From NCBI RefSeq assembly GCF_028372415.1, contig NC_092872.1, positions 519,560,224-519,624,223 of the forward strand: 64,000 bases of DNA. The letters are read 5' to 3'. A model generated the notes under the pieces. That model did not search any database. It saw nothing but the letters and a program-made list of their open reading frames with translations, and was not told where the DNA came from. Positions 21,640-31,504 of the stretch are shown here, in pieces. Made by a program: the position numbers and the translations under genes. Origin of the DNA: Notamacropus eugenii. Its lineage: Eukaryota; Chordata; Mammalia; Diprotodontia; Macropodidae. How positions within the stretch are numbered: the first letter of the stretch is position 1; every line of letters begins with the position of its first letter.

Positions 21640-22365
21640 GAATATCCTATTTTGAGTAAGCTAAACTACCTGACCTGGGGAGTTTAAAACATTTTCTTAT
21701 TTAAAGACAAGCATTAGCCAGGGATATTAGCTTGCCTGGTGTCCATGCTCAACTTCCTCAACACCCTTCCTTTGCCATTCTTTGTTACTTCGTTTCACCC
21801 CAACCCAGGAAGATGAAGAAACCATAAATTACTGTTCTGAGAATTAATCTACAGGAAATTCTGACTGATAGGATATAGCTTAATCACTTGTTGAAAAAAA
21901 AATCCCCAGCATCACGAGGTTTTCTGAACACACAGATGTGCACATAGCAGCAGAGACATGTAATGGAAAGGACCCTGGGCCTGCAGACACTGACCCAGGG
22001 TTGAGATCTCAGTTCCAGCATTTACTAGCTACATTATCTGGGGCAGGCACTTGGCCTTTCTGAACCTCAGTTTTTTCTTCTAAAAACTGAAATAATCTTA
22101 TAGGTATTACTTACTTCACAGGGTTGTTGTAAGAAAATGGCTTTGTAAACTCTGAAATACCAGAACAGTAGGAGCAAATAGCTATCATGATGAGTGGGAG
22201 GGTGAGCTTCATCCCTCTCTCAACCTTCTTTGTAATTTAAAAAAAAGGTTAGCAACCTTTCTGAACAGTTTTCTGAAAGCATTTTTGAGTAAGTTAAGCT
22301 ACCTGACCTGGGAATATCTCTGTCATTCAAATGTGAGTATTAGTCAAGGATATTAGCCAGTCCCC
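21640..22365 (+). repeat. Pair of diverged direct repeats about 635 bp apart
   Basis: The segment near 21650-21740 (GAGTAAGCTAAACTACCTGA, CATTAGCCAGGGATATTAGC) is similar to the segment near 22283-22362 (GAGTAAGTTAAGCTACCTGA, TATTAGTCAAGGATATTAGC). The sequence between holds unassigned DNA and a SINE. Confidence 0.6.
21950..22190 (+). mobile_element. MIR SINE
   Basis: In order: GTAATGGAAAGGACCCTGG, GAGATCTCAGTTCC, CATTTACTAGCTACATTATC, CAGGGTTGTTGTAAGAAAAT. Confidence 0.65.
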
Positions 22366-22404
22366 ACTCACTGACCTCATGTGTTTTAAATAATGTTTTA
22401 TATT

Positions 22405-22545
22405 CTTCTAACAATAAGCACTTATTAAGCACTTTCTAAGCACAGAACAAAGTTCTTAAGCTCCGCAGGATGTTATAAAATTTAGGTAAAACTCAGTTCC
22501 AGCAGTCTTGGAGTTTATAGTCTAGTAAAGGGATTGGACATCAGC
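22405..22545 (+). repeat. Unclassified interspersed repeat fragment
   Basis: AAGCACTTATTAAGCACTTT and GAGTTTATAGTCTAGTAAAG belong to the same family as 18955-19085. Confidence 0.45.
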
Positions 22546-22689
22546 ACAAATCATTATAATACCCTCTATTACTTAAATGCATTACTGAGTTACAACAAAA
22601 TGTTGTATGTGAGGTCTGTAGGACATCATTAACAGTGGAGGAGCTGTGTAATATAGATAAGAACGCACATTTGAGTTATTTTGTGCAGT

Positions 22690-23300
22690 ACAAATAGGAA
22701 TTTTTTTAAACTTTAATTTTTCTAATTAATAAAAAGCTTTTTCTCTATACCACCTCCCCACACTGAGGGGGAAAAGAAAGAAAAGAAAAACAAAACCCTT
22801 GAAACAAATATGCTGAGTCAAGCAAAAAAAAAATCTCAAATTGGTTATGTTGAAAAATATGTCTCAATATTTTCTGGATATAGCCAATGAAGGAATTTGT
22901 TTTGTTTGACCATGAATATTTGTTGCAATGATTTTGTTTTTCCTTTTTTTCCCAATAGAAGGAGGGATAACAGGGAGAGAAAAATTTATTTTTATTCATT
23001 GGAAAAAAATTTTAATTTAATTTAAAATTCAAAAACATATGTTTCATTCTGCACTCTGATTCCATTACCTTTCTTTTAGCAGATGGGTCACGTGCTTTAG
23101 CATTGGGCCTCTGGAATATTAGCTGGACATTTCATTGATTAGAGTTTGGGTTTTTTTAAGTCTTTTAAAGTTATTTGTATCTACAATGTTGTTGTTACTG
23201 TATAGATTGTTCTTCTAGGTCTGCTTCCTTTCTTCTGCATCTATTCATACATCTTTCTAGATTTCTCTGAAACTGTCTCCTTCATCATTTCTTTTCAAAA
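22690..23300 (-). mobile_element. Two adjacent antisense L1 3'-end fragments
   Basis: 22690-22920 holds A/T-rich reversed L1 3'UTR sequence (CAAATTGGTTATGTTGAAAA). From about 22985 a second copy starts with an A/T-rich end and runs through GCACTCTGATTCCATTACCT, GGACATTTCATTGATTAGAG and TTCTCTGAAACTGTC, matching the order of the 26400-26660 and 60917-61385 copies. Confidence 0.6.
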
Positions 23301-23329
23301 TATATATTTTTTTTATTTGTTTTTATCAG

Positions 23330-24080
23330 TCAAGATCTGACTTTTCACATTCCCATGCCAATCCCTGGCCCCAAGTGAGAGCATAAGAAAAACACAATCT
23401 GTGTAGAACCCATATAAAATTGCACACTATCTCGGGGAGGGAGGGGGGAGAGAGAAGGGAAGGAGTGGGAGGGAAGGGGAGAAAAATCTAAGATTTATGG
23501 AGGTGACTGTAGAAAACTGAAAACAAATAAATTAATTAATAAAAAATTTACATTGAAAATAAAATAAAATGTTCTAGTTTGATGGGGTCCCACCCAAGAT
23601 CAAAAACAAAAAAGAAAGAAAAAGAAAAACACAACCTAGTGTAGTCAATCAAAATAAATTTCTATATTAGTTGTATTTATAAAAAAATTTTTTTCAAATT
23701 CTGCATTCTGAGTACTTCACTTCTCTATCTGGAGGTGGGTAACATGTTTCATTATTAGTCCTTTGGAATCCTGGTTAGTCATTACATTGATAAGAGTTCA
23801 ACACAATATTTTGTCATATTTATACCATAACTTATTTGTTCTTTGCCCACTTTATAGGTACCCCCTCAGATTTCCATTCTTTGCCACTTCAAAAACAACT
23901 ATGAATATTTTTGCACATCCTAAAAGTTTGTTTTGCTTCTGACTAATCCCTCTCTTCATTTACTCTCCCTCTGATTTCGCTTCCCCTTCTTTTCCCTTTT
24001 CCCTCCTATTTCCCTGTTAAGTAAAGTGCATTTCTGTACCCAATTACGTGTTATTGTATTTTTTTGCTTCTTTTGACTAG
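23330..24080 (-). mobile_element. Antisense L1 3' part, split by a sense L1 end
   Basis: Sequence on both sides of the 23401-23621 insertion is reversed L1: GTCCTTTGGAATCCTGGTTA, ACATTGATAAGAGTTC, CAACTATGAATATTTTTGCA. The 16-bp TSD of the inserted element proves the split. Confidence 0.65.
23401..23621 (+). mobile_element. 5'-truncated L1 3' end with extra 3' sequence
   Basis: GTGTAGAACCCATATAAAAT, the G-rich GGGGAGGGAGGGGGGAG and TTATGGAGGTGACTGTAGAA are the L1 3'UTR, ending AATAAATTAATTAATAAA at about 23545. About 70 bp of non-L1 sequence then follows (GTTCTAGTTTGATGGGGTCC) before an A-rich end. The whole unit is bounded by a 16-bp duplication with one mismatch (23385-23400, 23622-23637). 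Confidence 0.78.
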
Positions 24081-24084
24081 ATGA

Positions 24085-24350
24085 GAGTGAACAATTTAGA
24101 ACTATGCCTCCAAAAGTTATTAAACTGTACATATCCTTTGACCCAGTGATACCCCTAGTAAGCCTATAACCCAAAGAGATCAAAGAAAGAGGAAAAGGAT
24201 CCATATGTATGAAAATATTTATGCTGGCTCATTTGGTAATGATAAAGAACTAGAAACCAAGGGGGTATTCATCAACTGGGAAATAGCTGAACAATTATGA
24301 CAAGTGAATGTAATAGAAAAGTATTATACTATATGAAAAGATAAAAGGAA
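24085..24350 (+). mobile_element. L1 ORF2 C-terminal fragment
   Basis: TACATATCCTTTGACCCAGT, GGATCCATATGTATGAAAAT and CATCAACTGGGAAATAGCTG match the order of an L1 ORF2 C-terminal region. Several stops are present. It abuts the HAL1 that begins at 24351. Confidence 0.65.
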
Positions 24351-26180
24351 AGGGAGCCAAGATGGTGGAGTGATAGAAAGCAGCACAGTGGACTCCCTTC
24401 CACAAACTTTTCCAAACAGATCTAGAAAATACGCCAGACAGATCCTGATGTGAAAATACAGGAAAAAGTCACAGTGAGTCATTTGTCTAGTCCAGTTCAG
24501 TATAGGGAGATAGATAGGGACATCTGCAGACACTGGGATAGGGTCTGGCACCACAGGCAGAACACTCCAGTACACAGGGTCAATCTGTGCACCAGGGCAA
24601 GTAGACATCTCAGACCTGGACCAGGACACCCCATAATGGGGACAGGGGCAAACTCACAGCTTTGTTGACCTCTTCTCAATTTCAGGTCATGGATTCTTAG
24701 GAGATGAGGAGATCTGAGAAGGGGGTGAGGGTTGGAGAGAGGAGGTTATAGTACTCCAAGGTAGGGAGTCCTTTGGCTGTTTATGGAGAAAGGAAGAAGT
24801 TGAGAAGCAGTTAGCAATCATGTGGCTCAGAACCCAATCTCAGAGCAAGATTTAAGTTCCAGCCTCTAGCATAGCCTTCAGAGGGAATGACCAAGTCAGG
24901 AATCCCAGACCAAAGGGAAGTCTACAATTCTGCCACTTTTAAACAGTAGAACTTTGTAAATGACTGATAGAGGCAGAGCCCAACCGAAGTCTGCTCTTGC
25001 AGAGATTCAAGCCCACGTAAGGAATTTGCAGAGTTGGAGGTGGGGGATGGGGGTGGAGCACAGAAATCAGACACCTCTTCCCTGGATCAGATGTTTTTGG
25101 AAGAACTTGAGGGTCCCTAGACTGTGTCTGACATCCTGGAATAAAGCAACAATCAATAGCCCAAGAGAGCAGCAGAAGGACTGTCACCAGAAGTGTGGCT
25201 GAGCCCAGCCCTAATGTCCAGTCCAATGTCAGGAAGAAGGCTGGAAGGATGGGCAAAGAAAAAAAGAACCTTACCATAATGAGCTATCATGGAGGCAGGG
25301 ATGCTTAAGACACAAATGTAGAAGAGAATGACACCAAATCATCTTATAAGCAATGAATCAGAGAGCAATGCCTCACAGCTGGGCACAAACTCAACTTGAA
25401 TTCCTGGAAGAGAATAAATAAACAAGAGTTTTAAAATGTTTTTACTAATGGAATGAGAACACGAGAGAAAAGTTGGAAAAGAAAGGAGAAATATGGAAGA
25501 AATAATTGGAAAGGGAATTAACAGCTTGGCACAAAAGGTACAAAACCTTGCTCAAGCAAACTCCCTGAAAATTAGAATGAACCAAGTAGAAATCAATGAA
25601 TTCATGAAGCAAAACAAGAAATATTACAACAAAGTCAAAAGGCTGAAAAAAATAGAAGAAAATGTAAAAAATCTCATAGCAAAAACTGACCTGGAAAACA
25701 GCTTGAGAAGAACTTTAAGAATTATTGAACGATAGGAATGCCTTGACCCCTCCACTTCCAAAAAAAAAAAAAAAAAAGAGCCTAAGCATTACATTTGAAG
25801 AAATCTTAAAAAACAAAACAAAACAAAACAAAAAAAACAACTGTCCAGATCTCTTAGAACCAGAGAGTGTAGTGGAAATAGAAAGAATCTACCAGTTATC
25901 TTCTGAAAGAAATCCCAGAAACATCATAACCAAAATCCAGATCTTTGAGGTCAAAGAAAAAGTACTGGAAATAGCCAGAAACAAATTCAAATACTAAGGA
26001 GACATAGTCAGACCACATATGATTTAGCAGCCACCAACATAAAGAGGAAAACTTGAATATGATATCCAGAAATTAAAGGATATTGGCTTCTAGCCAAGAA
26101 AAACTTACCTAGAAAAACTAAGTATAATGCTACCAGAGGGAAATGGATCTTTAATGAAATAGAGGCCTTCAAAGCATTAC
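24351..26180 (+). mobile_element. Old HAL1 (half-L1) element, 5' and ORF1 part
   Basis: The 5' terminus GGGAGCCAAGATGGTGGAGT matches the ends of the two well-preserved HAL1 copies (29406, 40099). ORF1 remains as broken frames: 25493-25735 holds KTDLENSLRRTLRI, equivalent to the RRM start, and 25725-25997 holds CPDLLEPE and RNPRNIITKIQIFEVKEKVL. It is cut near 26180 by an antisense L1 and resumes at 28478. Confidence 0.8.
25493..25997 (+). pseudogene. Decayed HAL1 ORF1
   Basis: Two overlapping frames carry the coiled-coil end and RRM-like centre of an L1-type ORF1 protein, aligned in order with the intact copy at 40768-41856. A frameshift in an A-rich run near 25760 separates them. The C-terminal domain follows with more lesions and is interrupted by an L1. 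Confidence 0.75.
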
Positions 26181-27160
26181 TTAATTTTTTTTTACTGGTT
26201 AATAGGAATTTTAATTACTTAAATTTTTTTCAATTTATTATTATTTTTTTATTTTTCAGAATTCTTTTCTTTTAGATTTTGAGTTTCAAATTCTCCCCCT
26301 CCCCCCTAGACTCCCCTATCCCTCCACTGAGAGGGCAAGCAATATATCAATTATACATGTGAAATAATGTAAAATATATTTCCATATTAACCATATTTCA
26401 GGAAAAAATACAAAAAAAGTAAAAAAATATGTTTCAGTTGGCATTCAGAGTTCATCAGTTCCCTCTCTGGAGATGGATGGAATTTTTTCATCATGAGTCT
26501 TTTAGAGGTATCTTAGATCATCATATTGATCAGAATAGCCAAGTCTTTCACAGTTGATCATCGTTACAATATTGTTGCTCCAGTGTACAATGATCTTTCA
26601 GTTCTTCTCACTTCACTTTGCATCAGTTCATATAGATCTTTTCAGGTTTTTCTGAAACCACACCCCTTGTTTTTTTCTTGTAACGCAATAATATTCCATC
26701 AAAATCCTATGCCACAACTGGTTTAGTCATTCCCCAATTGATGAGCATTCCCTTGATTTTTAATTCTTTGCCACCACTGAAAGAGCTGCTATAAATATTT
26801 TTTGTACATTTTCCTCTTTCTTTGATCTTTTTGGGATACAAACTTATTAGCATTATTGCTGGGTCAAAGGGTATTTATAGAGTTTTATATCCTTTTGGAT
26901 ATAGTTCCAAATTGTTCTCTAGAATTATTGGACCTGTACATTATTCCACTAGTCATTCATCAGCATATTTATTTCTCCCTCATCCCCTCCAGGATTTGTC
27001 ATTTCTGATAGTTGTGAGGTGGTACTGCAGAGTTGTTTTAATTTGCATTTCTGTAATCAATAGTGATTTAGAGCATTTTTTATATGACTATATAGAGCTT
27101 TGATGTTCTTCTGAAAATTCTCTTCATATCCTTTGACCATTTGTCAATTGGAGAATGAGC

Positions 27161-27415
27161 AGCTAAGGTAGCTCAGTGGATAGAGTGCCAGTCCTGGAGT
27201 CAGGAAGACTCATGTTCCTAAGTTCAAATTTGACCCCAGACACTTACTAGCTGTGTGATCCTGCACTGGTCACTTAACCACATTTGCTTCTGTTTCCTCA
27301 TCTGTAAAATGAGCTAGAGAAGGAAATGGCAAACCATTCCCCTATGTCTGATCAGAAGACCACAAATGGGGTCACAAAGAGTTGGACACAAATAAAAAAT
27401 GACTGAATAACAACT
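27161..27415 (+). mobile_element. Complete tRNA-derived SINE with RTE-like tail
   Basis: GCAGCTAAGGTAGCTCAGTG head, AGTTCAAATTTGACCCCAGA, TTACTAGCTGTGTGATCCTG, AAATGGCAAACCATTCCCC and AATGGGGTCACAAAGAGTTG tail. Similar CAATTGGAGAA and CAATTGAAGAA sequences flank it. It lies within the antisense L1. Confidence 0.85.
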
Positions 27416-27904
27416 CCAATTGAAGAAGTGGCTCTTATTTTTATAAATTTGACTCAGTTCCCTATATATTTGAGGAATAAGGTTTTTATTGGAGAAACTT
27501 GCTGCAACATTTTTCGTTTAACTTCATTGTCTATGGTCCATATGTGGCTTCTCTTATTATCTCTTTTAATTAGGTCCATTTTTGCTTTTATTTTGTCTGA
27601 AGTCATGATTATTACCTCTGCCTTTTTTACTTCACCTGGAGCATATTAAATTCTGCTCCAGCCCTTTATTTTAACTCTCTATGCATTTTTCTGTTTCAAG
27701 TTTGTCTCTTGCAAACAACGCATTGTTGGATTCTGGTTTTTAATTCATTCTGCTGTCTGCTTCTGTTTTATGGGTGAGTTCATTCCATTCACATTTGCTG
27801 TTATGACTACTGTTTAGTCATTTCTCCCCCTCTCCATCCCATTATCTTCTTTTTCTTTCTCTCTCTCTTTTTATCCTGTCCCTCTTCAAAAGTCTATTTT
27901 TCTT

Positions 27905-28158
27905 TTCCTTTTTTTAGGAGAGGCATTAGGGATTAACTGACTTGCCCAAGGTCACACAGCTATTAAGCCTAAGAATCATCTGCTCCCCTCTATCTCCTCC
28001 TTCTTATTTGTTTGTACACACTGATTATGTGAGATAAATTTCCCTAACTTTTCTTTCTTCTTCTGTCACCAGCTTACTCCTTATATAGATTTGAACTCAG
28101 ATCCTCCTAACTCCAGAGCTGGTACTCTATCCACTGCACCACCTAGTTGCCCAGCCCC
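27905..28158 (-). mobile_element. Antisense SINE with internal extra sequence
   Basis: ACTGACTTGCCCAAGGTCAC and GCTATTAAG (core) are separated by about 120 bp from the head TTGAACTCAGATCCTCCTAA and TCTATCCACTGCACCACCTA. It lies within the antisense L1. Confidence 0.65.
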
Positions 28159-28477
28159 ACCCCCCGCCTTAACTCCCCCTCCCCCAATCACTTTCTGACC
28201 CCTTTACCATCTCTAGGCTGAAAGTTCAGGAAGCTGCTGCTGCTGAGGTCGCTGCTGTTGTTACATGAATGTAGACTCTACACAGGTTTCTACCTCACAG
28301 ACTTCTTCTGCAGACCTCTTAAGTTTTCCTAGGCCAGAAAAACGTCTCACCATGACCTTTTATTGGCTCTGCCACTCCAAAATTGATTTGAGGCATTATT
28401 TTAAAGTTCTTTGGAAGGGAATATTGGAAGAGTTCAGTTGGATGGCTAGCCCTAATCCACCATCTTGGCTCCACCTC

Positions 28478-28640
28478 CCTTCAAAGTATTTCTGATGAAA
28501 AGATTGGAACTATGGAGAAACTTTGAAGTTCAAATACAGGAGTGAGAAGAAATATAAAGAGGCAAACATTAATAAGTAATTATAAATGATTAAAGAAAAA
28601 TAAACTGCTTAAATTCAGATATAGAGAGATGATAAACATG
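28478..28640 (+). mobile_element. Old HAL1, ORF1 end and 3'UTR remainder
   Basis: After the L1 insertion the HAL1 resumes with CTGATGAAAAGATTGGAACT, equivalent to the ORF1 C-terminus of the intact copy, and an ACTGCTTAAATTC stretch of the 3'UTR. Confidence 0.65.
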
Positions 28641-28939
28641 TCTGGGAGGCCAATTGAAGAAGGTCTGGCAATGGGGTTCTGTTACATCTTTGTTATTTTG
28701 GAAAGAGAATGGAAAGACAGGGAAAGAGGAGTATGCTGGTAGTTAGAGAGGAAGAAAAATTAAGGATATTTGTCTCATATAATCAGAATGTAAAAGCAAG
28801 CTTTTACACAAATAAGGAAGGAGAAGTGTAAGGAAACAGCTGACACTTTGGAACTATGTGGACCAATTCAATACGTAAAGCCACCAACCAATATGCCTGT
28901 TTTCTCATAGGCCCTCCACCGTTCATCATTTTTTCATTT
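28641..28939. other. No recognisable feature
   Basis: Unassigned sequence between the old HAL1 and the antisense L2. Confidence 0.35.
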
Positions 28940-29414
28940 TTCTCATCTTTGCCAGTCTGATGGGTGTTATTAATGATTTGGAGTATTTTTTTCACTCGGC
29001 TATTGGTAAGAATTTGGCAGTTGATGAGAGACAGGGAAGGGATTGCAGGAATACAGTAGAGGTGAGCTAAGGCAAGGAATGATGAGAGCTCAATGCATCT
29101 TTGACTGGATGGTGAATGAGTAATATGAAAGAGAAAATTGAAAAGGTAGAGTGATGACAGATAAGGAAGGGCTTGAATGCCTGGCCAAAGAGTTTCCATA
29201 GGCACTAAAGATTTCTGAGTAGAACCATGACATGTGCACAAAAAACGATAATTCTGGCAGTGGAATGAAAGATGCACTGATGGGGCTCAAGAGAGGAAAT
29301 AGAAAGCCTGTCAAGAGGCTATTACAATAATAGCCACTGCATGAGAGGTTATGAAGACCTGCCTGTACTTGGGTGGTGGGTGTAGTCATAAAGAGCAGAC
29401 AGATGGGGGCGGAG

Positions 29415-29426
29415 CCAAGATGGCGG
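29415..29426 (+). promoter_or_regulatory. YY1-like site at the HAL1 5' end
   Basis: CCAAGATGGCGG is a strong YY1-type core, placed 10 bp from the element start. Human L1 uses a YY1 site near its own 5' end to fix the transcription start. The position is shared with copy B. Confidence 0.6.
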
Positions 29427-29539
29427 AGTAGAAAGACGCACATACACATAGCTCCAAACCCACAACCCACAGAACGGCTAGAGGGGACCAACTCATGGTG
29501 AATCCTGCACCTGGAGGCCACGGAATATTGGAGTGAGGG

Positions 29540-29960
29540 AGATTTCTGTTCAGGAGAGACCTGCAAACCTCTCGCGGGGGGTCCTTCGCGCTGTGGACTG
29601 GGCGCCGGGACTGGGAGCAGAGGGCAGCCCTGCAGCGGCCGCGACACCGTGAGGAAAAGATCTGAGCGGGCTACGGGGACGGGATCTCCAGCGGCCACGC
29701 AGGTCCCTCCACCCACAGAGGGACCTGCAAACCTCTCGCAAAAGGTCCGTCACGCTGCAGACGCGGAGCCCAGCCCAGACCTGCAGCGGCCGCGGCTCCG
29801 AGAGGTACAGACCCGAGCAGGCTTCAGGGACGGGATCTCCAGCGGCGGCACAAGCCCCTACACCCACAGGTGACAGGGGTCGGTGAGAGAGTCTCTTTGG
29901 CGGGTCGAGAGGGGAGTGGGGTGCCCCCATGGCTCGGCCCCCCCCCCCAGGAGATAGAAG
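29540..29960 (+). promoter_or_regulatory. CpG-rich HAL1 5'UTR, probable promoter
   Basis: The region is far richer in CpG and GC than its surroundings, with CAGCGGCCGC-type motifs. It lies upstream of ORF1 in a full-length retroelement, so an internal promoter is the natural inference. Long reverse-strand frames here are a by-product of the GC content. Confidence 0.5.
29558..29868 (+). repeat. Two tandem 5'UTR monomers in HAL1 copy A
   Basis: GACCTGCAAACCTCTCGC starts at 29558 and again at 29722 (period 164 bp). Each unit runs through CAGCGGCC, GACGGGATCTCCAGCGGC and a final CACCCACAG. Copy B has a single unit. Confidence 0.85.
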
Positions 29961-30246
29961 CTGAGAGGCGGCTGCAGACAGGGGCTCCCCAAGCGGGCGG
30001 AAGCCTGGATCCATTGTGGAAGGTCTGTACATAAACCCCCTGAGGGAACTGAGCCTGAGAGGTGGCCCTGCCCCAACCTGACCATCTGAACTTAATTCTC
30101 ACACTGAATAGCAGCCCTGCCCCCGCCAAAAGCCCTAAGGCGGGAAGCAGCATTTGAATCTCAGTCCCCAAACGCTGGCTGGGAGGACCAGGAGGCAAGG
30201 TGGGTGTGAGGAGAATATCCAGAGGTCAAGTCACTGGCTGGGGAGA

Positions 30247-31335
30247 ATGCCCAGAAAAGGGAAAAGAAATAAAACTATTGAAGGTTACTTTCTGGGAGAA
30301 CAGACATTTCCTCCCTTCCTTTCTGATGAGGAAGAACAATGCTTACCATCAGACAAAGACACAGAAATCAAGGATTCTGTGTCCCAGCCCACCCAATGGG
30401 CTCAGGCCATGGAAGAGCTCAAAAAGAATTTTGAAAATCAAGTTAGAGAGGTGGAAGAAAAACTGGGAAGAGAAATGAGAGGGATGAAAGAGAAGCATGA
30501 AAAGCAGATCAGCTCCCTGCTAAAGGAGAACCAAAAAAATGTTGAAGAAATTAACACCTTGAAAACTAGCCTAACTCAATTGGCAAAAGAGGTTCAAAAA
30601 GCCAATGAGGAGAAGAATGCTTTCAAAAGCAGAATTAGCCAAATGGAAAAGGAGATTCAAAAGCTCACTGAAGAAAATAGTTCTTTCAAAACTAGAATGG
30701 CACAGATGGACGCTAAGGACTTTATGAGAAAGACAGATATCACAGAACATAGCGAGAAGATTGGAAAAATGGAAGCTAATGTGAAATATCTTATTGGAAA
30801 AACAACTGACCTGGAAAATAGATTCAGGAGAGACAATGTAAAAATTCTGGGACTACCTGAAAACCATGATCAAAAGAAGAGCTTAGATATCATCTTCCAT
30901 GAAATTATCAAGGAAAACTGCCCTGAGATTCTAGAACCAGAGGGCAAAATAAATATTCAAGGAATCCGCAGAACACCGCATGAAAGAGATCCAAAAAGAG
31001 AAACTCCTAGGAACATTGTGGCCAAATTCCAGAATTCCCAGGTGAAAGAGAAAATATTGCAAGCAGCTAGAAAGAAACAATTCAAGTATTGTGGAAATAC
31101 AATCAGGATAACACAAGATCTAGCACCCTCTACATTAAGGGATTGAAGGGAATGGAATAGGATATTCCAGAAGTCAAAGGAACTAGGACTAAAACCAAGA
31201 ATCACCTACCCAGCAAAACTGAGTATAATACTTCAGGAGAAAAAATGGTCTTTCAATGAAATGGAGGATTTTCAGGTTTTCTTGATGAAAAGACCAGAGC
31301 TGAAAAGAAAATTTGACTTTCAAACACAAGAATGA
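30247..31335 (+). pseudogene. HAL1 ORF1 protein, copy A, one premature stop
   Basis: L1-type ORF1 RNA-binding protein. The start MPRKGKRNKTIEGYF is chosen because copy B has the same start. An upstream in-frame ATG at 30154 would add 31 residues that match poorly between copies. Residues about 52-190 are a Glu/Lys-rich coiled coil, about 194-285 an RRM-like domain with RRDNVKILGLPE, and the C-terminal domain follows. Codon 300 is TGA (31144-31146), where copy B has CGA, a C-to-T change in a CpG. The frame is otherwise open to a second TGA at 31333-31335, exactly the length of copy B. The 299-residue product would lack the C-terminal RITYPAKLS segment, so it is probably not functional. Confidence 0.9.
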
Positions 31336-31471
31336 AGAGGACCATGAAAAGGTGAACAGCAAAGAGAAGTCATAAGGGACTTACTAAAGTTGAACTGTTT
31401 ACGTTCCTACATGGAAAGACAATATTTGTAACTCCTGAAACTATTCAGTATCTGGGTACTGGGTGGGATTA

Positions 31472-31504
31472 CACACACACACATGCACACACGCACACAT
31501 ACAT
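31472..31504 (+). repeat. CA repeat built into the HAL1 3'UTR
   Basis: ACACACACACACATGCACAC lies at the same point of the 3'UTR in both young HAL1 copies (also 41994-42028), so it came with the element rather than arising here. Confidence 0.85.

Larger units (their letters stand above)
26182..28477 (-). mobile_element. Antisense, internally deleted L1 nested in HAL1
   Basis: Its 5' end on the - strand is at about 28477 (GGAGGTGGAGCCAAGATGG on that strand); the poly-A appears as poly-T at 26185-26193. Flanking CCTTCAAAGCATT (26166-26178) and CCTTCAAAGTATT (28478-28490) form a 13-bp TSD with one mismatch. Reading on -, a short 5'UTR is followed by an endonuclease-domain start (broken NVNGMNSPIKQK, later CLQET) at about 27790-27517, which jumps near 27510 to the ORF2 C-terminal region and 3'UTR. 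ORF1 and the reverse-transcriptase core are missing. Two SINEs lie inside. Confidence 0.75.

Noticed and set aside
23640..24350. A twin-primed (5'-inverted) L1 made from the antisense and sense L1 pieces meeting near 24080
   Set aside because: Both pieces seem to include the same ORF2 C-terminal region, so they overlap in the L1 and are more likely two separate insertions.
29550..30198. Reverse-strand frames of 75-160 codons in the HAL1 5'UTR, like an antisense ORF0
   Set aside because: Copy B has similar sequence, but a frame open through the region in copy A is broken or shifted in copy B. The frames are best explained by high GC and few stop triplets.
30154..30246. N-terminal extension of HAL1 ORF1 from the upstream ATG (also 40705 in copy B)
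   Set aside because: The extensions differ in length and sequence between copies, whereas both share MPRKGK as a clear common start.
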